NCBI GenBank assembly: GCA_950022295.1 | Contig: OX465600.1 | Span: forward strand, 205,497,782-205,561,781 | Length of the DNA stretch: 64,000 nt | Origin: Bromus sterilis | Taxonomy: Eukaryota; Streptophyta; Magnoliopsida; Poales; Poaceae | Direction of reading: 5' to 3' | Shown here: piece by piece, positions 33,141 to 45,669 of the stretch | Position numbering within the stretch: the first letter of the stretch is position 1 | Layout of the letters: every line of letters starts with the position of its first letter | Translations under genes and position numbers: made by a program | The notes under the pieces: generated by a model | Seen by the model: the letters and a program-made list of their open reading frames with translations, nothing else | Database searches by the model: none | Told to the model about the DNA's origin: nothing

Positions 33141-34062
33141 GACCACCACACTCCCACCCCTTTCTAGGGTTTCCCTAGCACAAAATTGAAGCCACCCCCT
33201 CCACTTTGCCCCCAATTTAGCAAATTTTGCCCAATTTTCCCCCAAATTCTAGCCCCATGCGATCTGGACCGTTGGATCGGCCGATCCAACGGCCCAGATC
33301 AACCCAGCCTCCACCTACTTACCTCTCTCCTCTCTCTCCTTACCAACCACAGCCGCCGCCCATGGGCACATCGCCGCCGCCGCCGGCAGCCGCCCCGGCC
33401 AGGGAGCCACCCTCCTCTCCGGTCCTCCCTCCCCTCCTCTAGCTCTCACCCAGTCTCCCTCCTCTGCAGGTCCACCACCGGCGCCAGCCGAGCAGGCCGC
33501 GCCATGGCCGACGGGATCGGCCACCCGATCGAGCTCCGCCGCCAGGACCCGTGTAGGCGCCCCAAACTTGCCGATCCGCGTCGCCTTGCATCGGGGCGCC
33601 TCTCCCTTGCTCGCCGGACCCCACCGCTCAACGCCACCGCGCCGGAAGGCCGCCGGCGGCGTCCCGGGTCGGGAGACGAGGGCGAGGTCGCCCCGCTCGC
33701 TCGCCACCGGACCGCAGCTGGCCTGCCAGCCCGAGCCGGCCCATGGTGCCCCTCGGCCCACCAGGCGCCTCCAGCCAGGCCAGATCCAGGATGATTTGGG
33801 GCGAGGGCCAGGGTGAGAGTCCCGTTCCTCCTTTTTTTCTGGCTGGACCCTGTTATTTTTTCTAAGTCCCAGGAAAATATGTTATTGTATCAGTTTTGCG
33901 ATGATAATTGCGAGTAAACCGTAGCCCGGATCGTGTTGCGCCCAAAAGGAAAACTTTTTAGAATTGTGTGTACTTCAATCCATCTTTTGTGAGCATTTTC
34001 ATTTGAGGCCACCTTGATGGTGCAAATCTGTGTTGAAGTGGGCATCAGGCTGTTAATTTCTA

Positions 34063-34156
34063 CTCCCTCCGATCCATAAAAAGTGTCGCTCATCTAGTAC
34101 ATAGTTTGTACTATTTTAGTACAATATGAGCGGCACTTATTATGGATCGGAGGGAG
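34063..34156. mobile_element. Stowaway MITE (94 bp)
   Basis: CTCCCTCCGATCC at the left end and GGATCGGAGGGAG at the right end are perfect inverted repeats, flanked by TA on each side (34061-34062, 34157-34158). The interior is also largely palindromic. This is the classic Triticeae Stowaway/Mariner MITE form. Confidence 0.95.
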
Positions 34157-37016
34157 TACTAATTTCTGCTAGTGTGCTGCTGTTGTTATTTTATTGCAAG
34201 TTTGCATGATGATTGTGACCCATCCATGAGGCCTATTGCATTTATTCTTTTTCCTATGTGTTAAGCATCATGTGTACTTCATTTCTATGCTTTAACTTGT
34301 CATGTTTGGGTGCTTTAGCTATATTAAATCTTGCTCCAAAGTGGTGACCCTGATGTTAATGTGCTGTTGTGCTAAAAACTGTTAATTTGTTGCAACTTCG
34401 GGTGACGGTTGCGTCGCAACCGTTTATCGGAATTTAGTGATTCCAATTTCATATTGTTAAGCATCATGTCTACTTCCATTATATGTATTGCAGTGTCATG
34501 ATATGCTTGCTGGTCGTATAGTTATTGAGCTCCAAAGTTGCTATCCCGCTATTTTTGACAGCCACCTCTGTTTTTCTCTAAGTCTGTAACGTTCCGATGC
34601 CATGTTGCATGCTTAATATCTTTTGATCTATGATGCCTATTTGCATGATTCTTTTTGACATGCCTTCCCTGTCATGTCTACTTTACTTCCATATCATTTG
34701 TGATCATGTTTGCATTGATTATCCTGTTTATGAATTGCTCTAAAGTGTGCTTCCTGATGTTGGCAGATTGTGCCCGTAAGTTCTTTTGCTTATATCTTTT
34801 TAACCGTAACTCCGTTTGGAGTGTGTCTTATATGTAACTTGATTATTTTTCGTGTACTTTGTGTTTATGGCATTGTTTTCAGTTGTTAACCAACCTAAAA
34901 TATTGTTTAGGACAGAGCAGTACCAACTCTTTTAATTGTCGTGGGGTACTTAGTGGAATGCCATGTTTAGGTTGTGCCTCACTGAAATTGACTAGCATAG
35001 ATAGTTTCCTTTATGCTTCACCTCTTGTCATGTTTGTGTGCTATGCCTTGCTTGCTTGAGTTTCCATGTTAACAACCTTTGTTGATCACCTGTAGCTAAA
35101 CAACTTGAACCCTTGTAAATGTGCGGTATCGTCGTGTGTGACGAGTACTCCACTTAACCTATTAGTAACCGCTCTCGACGGTAGGTGCGATGTCTTGTGT
35201 TTCCTTCTTGTTGATGCTTGCTCGTGTTGGCCTCGTAGTAATAAATGCTTGCTCGTTGATTGCTTTCCAGTGTTTATCGTCCTGTGTGCTTCCGCGGGTA
35301 CCTTCGGAGACGATGCGAGCTTGCGATCCACTACACCTTCGGAACCCGACTTATCAACAGGCAAGGACTATACATTACTTATGATCCATTCTATTTCAAC
35401 CAACGGTTTGCATGCTAGTCTAGGTTAGGTTCGATGTTTGATCCTACCACGTGCTTACAACCTCTTTCAAACTGATACAGCCATGTCCCCTCCCAGCAAA
35501 CCTTGTACTGCTATGTTACTATTGCTCGTTGCTCAGCCCCTGATTAGTATGCATGCTTAGGATGCTACGATGTTACCCTGTTACTCCTTGGTTTTGGGAT
35601 ATCACATTATTATATTGTTGTTGATGATATGATTATTATAATGTTGACTATAGTCGACGAAGGATGGAAGGTCTAGGCTGTCCCGCCCCGACGCTTTGTT
35701 CCATTCGAGTCACCTAGGATCCGAGTTCCGGGTATTGGTTTTAAGACTGAGCGTGCCTAACCGCGTGTGGGATTTTATGGGGTCCCCTTTGTTACCTACC
35801 TAGCTTCAAACATTTCTAGTGGTGGACCAAGCTGATTTACCATTTGAAACCGTGTTTGTGCTGGTCAGCTGCCAGTAGTTTTTAAACCAACCCGGACCAT
35901 TGAGGACATAGTTCCCTTGCTGGCCCATCATGACCGGATGAGGACCCGGTTTCCCATGTGTGATTAACCGGCAATCCAAACCTGGAGTCATAAGGTAGAG
36001 ACCAGATCGAGAGCGCGACCGGCTCCTGAGCTGGATGTCGACTCATCGGGGGCCACCCGGATTTGTTCGTTGTTAGTTAGAGGGACCTGTCGTTTCGGAT
36101 CTCTTGGAACTAAATCATAAAATGGTTGCCTGTGATGGGTAGAAACTGAGAGAGATGGGCGTGCGTGCGGAGCCTTGTAACGGGCAGTTGGTACACCAAT
36201 GCAGGGTTAAATATTTTCGAGAAGCTGTGTCCACGGTTATGGACGACTTGAGACCTACTCCTTGTTCATAGACAACAACAACTGAGATAATCTTAATATA
36301 ACTTGATCAGCGTGTGTGTGCCTTGACTGCTTCTTCTTCGTCGGGATGGGAAGAGGAGGACAAGGATAGGATAGGTGTTATGTTTGCGTAATTAGTTGAT
36401 AGCAAGACTTGTTGGAGGCGATTCCTCATCGAATGCTTGGCTTCTTATCTTACTCTCTAGATCATTAGCCACTTCATAAATGCTAGCGCGGCAGCAACCT
36501 CACCACTTACCCCTTCCTTACCGTAAACTACTAGTTGTCCTAGAATGACGAGTGATGAAGTCCTTGCTGGGTCAGTTGACCACTACAGTTGGATGCTGAG
36601 TACTTCTGTACTCATGATACTACCCCCAAACTCTTTTCAGGGTTCTTGATCGACAAAAGGTATGGTGATCGACGTTTCACGTGGAGACTCGACGACGACT
36701 AGTTAGGCGGATCCCGGCGGAGGGCCTGGACCGGTGTGGTTATGGTGATCGATGTTTTTCTCTTTGCCATTAAGCATTTTATTGTAGTCCGTACTCAGAC
36801 ATGTATCTTCCTCTGTTGTATTGTCATTAAGGCAGTTGTATGCCGATTGTATGAGATGTTGTATCCTTGTATCTGTAATGTTGTGATATCATGTTGGAAA
36901 TCCGAGGCATATGGCTATGTCATATGTCGCGGTGGGACCAATATGTGCTTCGTCCCCGGATCTGGATGGAAATATCTAGATTTGGAACTGTACCGCATAT
37001 CGGGCCTTACAGACAA

Positions 37017-38037
37017 TCTCAAGATTGAGCTTGCGAAATTCCTCATGAAAAAGTGGTTGATACTGTTGTAACATGAGGTTGTTATAATACGACTTACGAC
37101 TTAGTGCATCAGCCATGACATTGGCTTTCCCTGGGGTGTAAGAAATCCCTAAGTCATAATCTTTTATCAACTCAATCCAGCGTCTTTGCCTGAGATAAAG
37201 ATCTGGCTGGGTGAATATAAATTTGAGGCTTTGGTGGTCGTAATAGATCTCACAACGATTACCAAGGAGGTAATGTCGCCAAGTTGTCAGGGCATGAACT
37301 ACGGCAGCGAGTTCAAGATCATGGGTAGGATAGTTCTCTTCATGTGGACGCAACTGGCGTGAAGCATAAGCAACCACATGTCTATCTTGCATAAGTATGC
37401 ATCCTAACCCTTGTCGTGAGGCGTCACAAAAGATCTCGAAATCCTTTTTGGTGTCTGGAGGCGCAAGTACGGGTGCAGAATTCAATCTTCTCTTTAGCTC
37501 TTGAAAGCTTTCCTCGCACTTGGGAGTCCATTGGAATTTCTTATCTTTCTTGAGAAGTTCAGTTAGAGGCTTTGCAACTTTAGACAAGTTCTCGACGAAG
37601 CGGCGGCAATAGCTTGCTAAGCCAAGAAAACTTCTAACTTGCTTAACAGATTCAGGTGGAGACCAGTCAAGGACGGCCTGTACTCTCTCGGGATTCACAG
37701 CAATGCCTTTTGCAGAAATCACGTGGCCTAAGTAGGTCACTTCTGGTAGCCAAAATTCACACTTGGAGAATTTAGCATACATGCGATGCTCTCGAAGTTT
37801 CATCAATACCAGCCTGAGATGTTCGGCATGTTCTTGTTCGTTCTTCGAGTAGATGAGAATGTCATCAAGATAAACTACAACAAATTTATCCAAGTACTCC
37901 ATGAAGATCAAATTCATCATGCGTGAGAAAGTGGCGGGGGCATTGGTTAATCCGAAGGACATGACGGTGTACTCGTAAAGACCATAACGAGTAGTGAAAG
38001 CCGTTTTGGGAATGTCCTCGTTTCTGATTTTGATTTA
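37017..38037 (-). pseudogene. pol: X reverse transcriptase core and RNase H
   Basis: On the minus strand the frame runs from TAA at 38037-38035 (the position of the glutamine after GYH) through MSFGLTNAPATFSRMMN and VVVYLDDILIYSK (YLDD codons at 37872-37861, intact), LGHVISAKGIAVNPERVQAV, FLGLASYCRRFV and the RNase H DFEIFCDASRQGLGCILMQ, HDLELAAVVHAL and IYYDHQSLKFIF. It is the only RT in the window that keeps its YxDD motif. It is in the same frame as the upstream gag-protease ORF and is separated only by the nonsense codon. The solo LTR at 37011 cuts off the linker to integrase. Confidence 0.92.
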
Positions 38038-39725
38038 ATGATAGCCTAATCTCAAATCCATCTTGGAGAAGACAGAGGATCCAGCAAGTTGATCATAAAG
38101 ATCATTGATCCTGGGCATTGGGTACTTGTTCTTTACCGTCGCTAGATTTAGGGGGTGATAGTCTATGAACATCCTTTCTGTTCCATCTTTCTTCGTTACG
38201 AACAAAACGGGGCAACCCAATGGCGTTGATCTAGGGCAGATGAAGCCTGTTGCCAACAAAGCTTCAAGTTGGATTTTAAGCTCAGCTAACTCACGTGGGG
38301 CCATTTTGTATGGGAGTCTGTAAATTGGTGCGGTTCCTCGCATAAGATCCACTATGAACTCTACCCATCTGTCGAGTGGCATGACTGGCAGCTCTTCAGG
38401 AAAGACATCCGGGAAGTAACGAACCACCGGAATATCTTCAAGGTCGGGAAGGGGAAGCACATTCAAAGAATGCATCTGGTTTCTCAATCTTGGAGAGGAA
38501 TAATCTATTATCTGGCCTGAAGGATGGGTGAGTCTAACTGACTTGGCTTTACAGTCAAGAAAAGCATTTTGTCTTGATATCCAATCCATACCAAGGATGA
38601 CATCAATGTCTGAAGACTTGAGGGCTACGAGTGAAGCAAGGAATACTAAAACCTCAATTGTTATTTGATTCCCATGGCTTACTCTATTAGTTTGCCATCT
38701 TGACACTGGAGTTTGAATTATCATTGGGGTGCACATTTCAACAAAGGATAATTCATGACGAAGTGCATAACTTTCCGACATGAATGAATGAGATGCTCCT
38801 GGGTCAAAAAGAACGGAAGTAGGAACATAATTGACTGGGAGCATACCAAGAATGACGTCAGAAGTGTCATCAGTCTCTTCAGCTGATATCTGGTTCACAC
38901 GTCCACGATTGGCGGGAGGAGTGGGTTTGGTGGTGAAGACCTTCGGGGGTGGCTTGCCACGACCATTTTTGTTACCTCCGGCACGGGGTGGAGCATTCTG
39001 ATTCTGGAGCTGGTTCTGGGGACACTCGTGGGAGTAGTGCGGGGAGCAGGCTCCATAGACAATGCGGGGAGCTGGGTTGTTCGGTAGAGCTGGGTGGAAC
39101 GAAGCTGGTGGACGAGGCGCCAAATAGGATGGCCTCGGTGGGTTGTTCTGGCGGAACATGTTGTTGGAGATCCAGATCTTGCGCTTCTGAGAGCCTGAAC
39201 TGGATGAACCATCATCTCTAGGGTGCTTGCGGCAATCATAGGGGGTGTTCATGTCCTCCTCCTTGATGGACTTGTTGACAAGGACCTGGAAGGTGGCGAA
39301 GTCATGCAGGTTGAGCTCATGACGGAGTCCAGAATTGAGTCCACGGTGGAACCTCTCTTGCTTCTTGGCGTCGGTGGAGACCTCTTCAGTAGCATAACGA
39401 GCCAGTCGGTTGAACTCACGACTAAACTCGTCAACAGTCCTCCTGCCTTGGGTGAGGTTGCAGAACTCCTCACGCTTGCGGTCCATAAGACCCTTTGGAA
39501 TGTGGTGCTCACGGAATGAAGTGCAGAACTCATCCCAATTTGTGGGCGGTCCAGCGGGACGCATGTTCAGGAAATTCTCCCACCAAGAGCTAGCTGCACC
39601 CTCAAGGTGGTAGGTGGCATAGTTGACCCTGTCACCATCTGCAACATGGCCTGCCTGGAGCTTCCTTTCGATGCTGCGAAGCCAGTCATCGGCGTCAAGG
39701 GGCTCGGTGGAGTAGCTGAAAACCG
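38038..39725 (-). pseudogene. pol: X gag C-terminal part, protease and RT start
   Basis: On the minus strand the open frame starts within gag (WWENFLNMRPAG; REEFCNLTQGRRTVDEFSRE, DAKKQERFHRGL). A zinc-knuckle half (GACSPHYSHECP) follows in which the first cysteine pair is degenerate. Then comes protease: VLFDPGASHSFMSESYALR with D-P-G-A-S, and VILGMDWISRQNAFLDC. RT starts with VEFIVDLMRGT, CPVLFVTKKDGTERMFIDYH and NDLYDQLAGSSVFSKMDL. The single frame shows the gag-pol fusion typical of Tekay elements. Confidence 0.9.
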
Positions 39726-39944
39726 GGGATGAAGCCAGATGAAGTCATTCAAAGGCACCAACTCGTTGCGCTGCTGAGTGGTGTTGTGGGCAATGAACTC
39801 CAGCAACTGGTGAGAGTCTCGGCGGTTCCTCTGAACCTCCATCAGAACCTGAGCCATCGTGGCTGGCGGTGGAAGATTGCCTTCCTCCGGTTCATTCCCA
39901 CGACCATGGGCACGACCAAGCTGGCCACGAGTTCCTTGAGACAT
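39726..39944 (-). pseudogene. gag: X gag N-terminus
   Basis: ATG at 39944-39942 starts MSQGTRGQLGRAHGRGNEPE, followed by QVLMEVQRNRRDSHQLLEFI. A frameshift near 39725 moves the following text (equivalent to ADDWLRSIERKL and WWENF of element Y) into the frame used downstream. The start is chosen because the sequence before it is leader-like and because charged MSQ-type starts are common in this lineage. Confidence 0.75.
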
Positions 39945-40279
39945 CCTGAAGGTTAAAACCGAAGTCAAACATAGTTGATTGGAAGAGTCTAAACAAGGTA
40001 TTGAAGGTACTGGAAGAATCACAGAGCAAAGGAAGTAATCATCTTGACAACATGGTGATAAAAGCATACAATCCATATATTCACAAGCTGTCATACAAAC
40101 CATACATCGTTTTAGTACAAGCTCCAAGCTAATACAAATGTGATGAAGATGATACATCCTTCAGAGGCACTCTGACTTCCTATACATTATTTATCTAAGC
40201 CTCTGGAACTTAGAACACCTTGCGTACAATATACTAAAGATACTACTACATCCTCACTAGAGAAAAACCACAGGCGGTC

Positions 40280-41059
40280 TCACTCATCTCCATCTCCATA
40301 GTCATCCTCATAGAAGTTACCCATGTAACCCGGTAGCTGAAGGTGACCATCGGAAAACACGGAGGCCTGTGGACCATGATATCCATTTGGGAAAGGATGG
40401 GGCCTAGGTCTAGCGTAGGGTGGAAGCAGAGGACCACGGGGTGGAAAAATGCCTCCAATCTCAGGCCAAGCAACTCGAGAAGGCGTATGTGTCCTGGCTG
40501 GGTAGATAGCATCATACTCCACTTATCCAACACTCACAAACGGAGCCAGGAGTGTAAGTGCTCGATACAGACGGACACGGGTGGCGTGAAGCTCAAAACG
40601 AAGGGCACATGCATCACGAGATCTATCACAAGCATGCCGAGTAGTGATCTGAAGCAAATGATCCTCCAAGGAGTGATCTGAGTACAATCCGGTGTAATAT
40701 CCCTCGTCTCCTGGAAGTGCAGCACGGATATAGCGGAGTGATGTTCCTCCAAGCATAGCGTGCTCCTCTCTCAGCAGATTCATACATGAGTATGCAGCAT
40801 CCTGCACAGCCATGTCATCAGTCATGCTAATGCCATGTCCAAAGAGGATAGGCTGAGTGACTCCAATGTGGTGCGGGTAGATCCTGACAATGAAGTGGAA
40901 CTGAGTCTGGTTGAAGTCAAGGAACTGCTCCTCAACAGTGTACTCAGGATACCATCGATAGCCAATGAAGGACATCATCTCGATGAGCATGGCTGGATGC
41001 CCACGCACACCGAGGCACCTAGTCAAACGAACAATCTGCCGAGGGGGAAGATCCGCCAT
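40280..41059 (-). pseudogene. Accessory ORF upstream of X gag
   Basis: On the minus strand, ATG at 41059 opens a 178-codon frame (MADLPPRQIVRLTRCLGVRG, then HPAMLIEMMSFIGYRWYPEY, FHFIVRIYP, DDMAVQDAAYSCMNLLREE) to TAA at 40525-40523. The same frame continues without a break for 80 codons (VEYDAIYPARTHTPSR, PRPHPFPNGYHGPQ, GYMGNFYEDDYGDGDE) to a stop at 40280. One point mutation therefore separates a likely protein of about 260 residues. It lies between primer site and gag, where most chromoviruses have only a leader. The globular N-terminal two thirds and proline-rich acidic tail match no domain I know. Element Y has lost this region. Confidence 0.6.
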
Positions 41060-41383
41060 CTGAAATAGAAAGAAGGAGTTTGCAAATGCATCAGATTATG
41101 AAGAAACTTTCCTACGGCTCTATCAAACCGAACAACTCTCTCAAACCGAACACAACTTTCCTACGGCTCCAAGGAAGCAAACAACGAGATGTTCTAGTAA
41201 GACATAGATGAGCCTAGTCCTATCTTCCCGTAGAACAAGATGAGGGTGACTCAGAACTCAGAACGATGAAGGTAAGGAGAAAAAAGAAGCCTTACGTTGT
41301 TCCCTTATATACCAGAGTAACTATATAACTATAGAAAGCTAGACTCGATTTCGGCCAAGGATGATAACCCTACAGTCAGTCCT

Positions 41384-41395
41384 GCTCTGATACCA
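41384..41395 (-). other. Primer binding site of X, initiator tRNA-Met
   Basis: On the minus strand TGGTATCAGAGC lies four bases after the 5' LTR end. It is the exact complement of the plant initiator tRNA-Met 3' end and the usual Tekay primer site. Confidence 0.9.
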
Positions 41396-41399
41396 AGTC

Positions 41400-41938
41400 T
41401 GTCGGGACTCGGGGTTCGCGTATGCAAGACCCTCTACAACACAATCATATGGAGAGCCAAGAATTGTACCCACTTGTCTAAGAAGACAAGGCCAAGCACA
41501 GAACGTTCTCGGAAAGCATCGAACGTGAGGGGCATCCCATCCAGGCCGGATGATCAACTGAGATGGGTCCTCATCGTCCGCACACAAATCTAAATGATAT
41601 GGGTGGTGAACTCCCATATTCATAGACAAGTCGCCTCAACCATACTCTCGATTGTATTATAACACTTACATAGACTTACTCTAGCCCAATCACTTAGTCG
41701 GGGTCTAGGGCGGGCTCGATCATACAACAAAGTGTGCACGTGATAGAGTCACAAGCAATGGCATTGCGATGCCCCAAGATGTGCACATCTAAGGGCCACT
41801 TGGTGCATAAAACACTGCCGGCCAGATCACAACTAAGGTCTCGAAAACCCATACTAAGACATGCATGTTATAATCATACACGCAGCACACATGTCTAGTA
41901 TGAACGGCAGGTATCATTGCAATTCTCTACAAAGTGTA
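41400..41938 (-). repeat. 5' LTR of X, inner part
   Basis: It starts at the TGTCGGGACTC end next to the primer site and matches 12816-13348 of the X 3' LTR. It breaks off at GTGTA, where element Y is inserted. The continuation is at 53776, after a loss of about 261 bp (the equivalent of 13349-13609). Confidence 0.88.
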
Positions 41939-44900
41939 TGTCGGGACCCGGAATATGCATATGTAATTCCAGTCACGATGCAATCACATGGAGAGCCGAG
42001 AACCGTACCCACTTGTCTAAGCAGACAAGGCCAAGCACAGAACATTCTCGGTAAACATCAAACGTGAGGGGCATCCCATCCAGGCCGGATGATCAACTGA
42101 GATGGGTCCTCATTGCCCGCTCACAAGTCTAAATGATTATGGGTGGTGAAATCCCATACTCATAGACAAGTCGCCTCAACCATGTTATCGATTGAATCCT
42201 AACTCTTACATAGACTTACTCCAGCCCGATCACTTAGTCAGGGTCTAGGGCGGGCTCGATCATACAACAAAGTGTGCACGTGACAGAGTCACGAGCAATC
42301 GCATCACGATGCCCCAAGCTGCGCACATCTAAGGGCTACTTGGTGTATAAAAGACCGCCAGCCAGATCACAACCAAGGTCTCGAAAACCCATACTGAGAC
42401 ATGCATATTATAATCATACACGCATCACACATGTCTAGTATGAACAGCAGGTATCATCACATAACTCTACAAGTACTCTCTATTGATATACACATAGAGC
42501 ATACAAAGATCACATGTCTGTGATCAACATTACATCATACAACGGAAGAAAATTAGGTCTGAGTACAGACTAGTTTAACAAATGGCTTAGAGAAGCCTTG
42601 TAAACATACATGCCCTTCCACGAGGGACCAGACTGTTGTCTGGGACTATGCTAACTTAGTCAACGTCGAGCTTCAGGAAGGTGTCTCCATCGGGATCGGG
42701 GTTCTCATCTAAAACATAGAATAAGCAAACGTGAGTACAAAGTCGTACTCAGCAAGACTTACATCAGATCTATACTACTCATGCTCAAGTTCCAAGGTAA
42801 AGGAGGTGGGGTTCAACATGAAGAAATGCCTGCTTTGACTTGGCTAGTCCTGTACTACGAGTACCAGACTTGAGGTAAGAAGCGTACACGAGTCCACTAT
42901 CCAAGTCTCCAACCAATACACCACTATGGATACTTCCTCGACTTCCCCACGAGGAAGCACGCCATAGCGCTCACGCTTATCTTGCGAGTTTTTTATAAGT
43001 ATCCATTCAAGTTGTCTATGATCGAGTAAAGGTCTCCAAGTAGTCCATAACCGCGGACACGGCTATTCGAATAGTTCATTAACCCTGCAGGGCTGTACAT
43101 CTTCACACGCGTGTCATCACTTATCGCCTCGTTCTTGTCACCCTTCAAGAGGATGTCGGACGTGGATGAAACCAAGGCACTACCTTCATATCACCGTCTC
43201 TAATCCAGGAGTCGACTACCTGAGTTGTCACCGCTCGAGAGTCCGGATGGTTCCACGAAACGGACTCAGATAATGCAAGGGACCGAGACGCCACCTTTGA
43301 TAGATGGTTTCACTGCCTCACAGGTCCACCCACATATCTATAGTTAGGTCAAAATGGAAAGCCCAAATCTAGTGTGACTCCTGGACCGGATCGGGTACGT
43401 AAAGAGGCCAAACGGGGCTCCCATAAAACCCTACATGTGGTCATACTCTTTGTCTTGGATCACAAAACAGGAACTCGGGGCCTAGGGCAGTGTTCAACGA
43501 GACAACCCATTGTGTACTCCTACACAACCTCTCATCGTTCACCTTTGTTTAGGGTGGATTCACCAACACGTTATCATCAGCACCACAGTGTTCATTCCAT
43601 CCCGACTCACAATCATAACATCCTCTTTGTATCACTAAGAAGCAAATAGCAGTAACAGTTGCAGGGGCCACATGCTCATCATTCAACTCCTAAATCTACT
43701 AGGATTGTGGTTTGCTTAATATGGTGACAAAATGATAGGTCATGCATCGGAATGGGTTCAACTATGCGAAAGAACGTGTCTCGGTGATCTACTAAACATG
43801 CATAAGCGAGACTGAGAGGGAAGTAGGATTTTATAGACATGATCAATGGGGTTTGCTTCCCTTGCTGACGAGGTTCAGTATCGGGGTCTTCAACGAAGGG
43901 GGTGGCCTCCGGTTCCGGTTCCACTTCTATTAGCAACATGACAAACATAGGATCAAAATAAATTACAATGCACAATCACATGAATAAGATTGCAATGGTG
44001 ATGTTCATGGTTGAAATGTGGGTACAATTCCATTTAAAAGAAGTGGAATGCAAAATCATTTGCAAATTCACTCCAAATTTGAATTCAAAAGAACTCCATA
44101 TGCATGTTTGCTACTGTTCACCCATTTTAAAATGGTCAAACATAGAAACAAAGTGCATATTAATAATCCTTGCATTTTTCTGATAATTTTTCATATATTA
44201 TTTATTAAATTTGGAGTTAATATGAATTAGTTATGAATTTCTAAAGTTTAAAAGATTTTCTGGATTTTTCTGGATTATTTTAATTCTGTGTAATTTGGTT
44301 TAATGCGTCATCATGACGTGGGGGGTGATGTCACAGGGGGCTGACAACAGGGGCCCACCTGTAAGCCTCAGTGGGGTTAATCCCCTGCTTAAATAAAATT
44401 AATTTGGATTAAGGGGGGCCAGGGCCCACCTGTCATTGACCTTGGGTCAAATGACTAGGGGGATTAGCCCCCTAACTAAACAGCCGACCGGCGGCGGCTA
44501 CTGGACACGGCGGTGGGCCGCCGGAGTTGGCCTCCCGGCCACGGTTTGGCACGGGGAAAGCACCACTCGGGCCCTCTCGCTCGCGTGCACCCAGTGGTGC
44601 CGTCGGGGCGACCAAAAGGGCGCCGAGAGCACGACGGCGAGCACGAGGCGGGCGGCCGGCTACTGCTGCAAAGAAGACGGCAACGGGGAGCTGCCGGAGG
44701 CACGGGAGATAGACAGGGAGCGTCGACGGCTCACCAGAAACGCAGAGCAGGGGTCGATAGCGCCGGAGAAGGACCGGAGTTTGCGCGATTTCTCGCCGGA
44801 GCCGGGTTGCCGTGGCGGAAGAAATCGAAGAGGACGTCGCCCTGAGAGGTGCTAGGCCTCGATTGATCTGCCCCGACGACGAAGATGAAGGCGTCCAGCG

Positions 44901-45669
44901 TCTAGGACAGCTTGGACTGGAGGGAGCAGGCCGGTGGCCGCGGTGTGCGCGATGCTGTGTTCCGGCGAGCTCTCGGGCTGCCTGGCAATAGCGACGCAGA
45001 GAGGTGGAGAGGACCGCGGGCTAGGGGGGAAGGAAGAGGAGCCTTGCGGGCGTCTGCGTGGCGAGAGGGGAGAGGCAGGGGATGCCTAGAAGACCCTCAA
45101 CGGCGTCGAGGTGGCGACGGCTCGCTCCCAGGCTGCCACCGAGCAGCTTGGGGAAGAAGACAAAGCGAGGGGGCTCGGCTGGGCCGGCTGGGGGCTTCAG
45201 TTGGCCCAGAATGGCCAGGGGGGTCTTTTCCTTTTTATTTTCCTTTTCTTTTTGTAATTTTGTGGTGCCTTGATAAATAAATACCTAGGAAATTTAATAA
45301 AATTCCCAAATAATTTTAAAAACCCTAGGTGGTCAGTAGCAAACCACTTATAGAATTTGAGCATTTTTTTAATTCAAAACATTTGAATTTCAAATCAAAT
45401 AGGGGTCAAATTTAATTTCCAGGATACCTTTTGAATTTTTGAATATTCCATGGGCATGGGAAAATACCCAAACCACTTTTAAAATGATCAGCATCATTTA
45501 TAGGAATTTTCCAATTATTCAAATGATTTTTGGAAAAGATTTTTATCTGGCCATTTGAATTAATTTCTCAGGGCTTTTTGCTTCCCCATTTTTGAATTTC
45601 CTTTGAATTTTTGCATGATGCAAAGGGCACAAACAAACCCTAGCACTTACCCTAGTTGGGGTTCTGACA
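41939..45669 (-). repeat. 3' LTR of Y (3.7 kb)
   Basis: It runs from TGTCGGGACCCGG (41939) to GGGTTCTGACA (45669), with a GC-rich island at 44470-45220. It is the same subfamily as the plus-strand solo LTR at 16785-20913. The hairpin with acceptor-like site lies near 42710-42765 on the minus strand, and the conserved block at 43043-43061. Frames in the island (44436-44855, 44912-45280) are not supported as genes. Confidence 0.9.

Larger units (their letters stand above)
32675..37011 (+). mobile_element. Giant solo LTR (4.3 kb) inside X pol
   Basis: It starts TGTAACAACCCCG and ends CGGGCCTTACA, flanked by GACAA at 32670-32674 and 37012-37016. Removing it and one GACAA restores the pol sequence seen in element Y at 47175-47195. 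It is therefore one LTR left after recombination between two. It contains a TATA box (33133), a GC-rich island (33030-33800), a Stowaway MITE (34063-34156), the conserved block at 36228-36244 and a hairpin with acceptor-like site at 36598-36640. The rest is AT-rich with no gene. The start and conserved blocks suggest the Tekay lineage. Long-LTR elements such as LARDs are an alternative. Confidence 0.9.

Noticed and set aside
33186..33794. 202-codon frame just after a TATA box in the giant solo LTR
   Set aside because: It has no ATG start, an Arg/Pro-rich composition from a GC-rich island, overlapping frames of similar length on both strands and no domain.
44436..45280. Series of 75-139-codon frames
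   Set aside because: GC island of the Y 3' LTR. They are not shared with the other LTR copies and are Arg/Gly-rich by composition.
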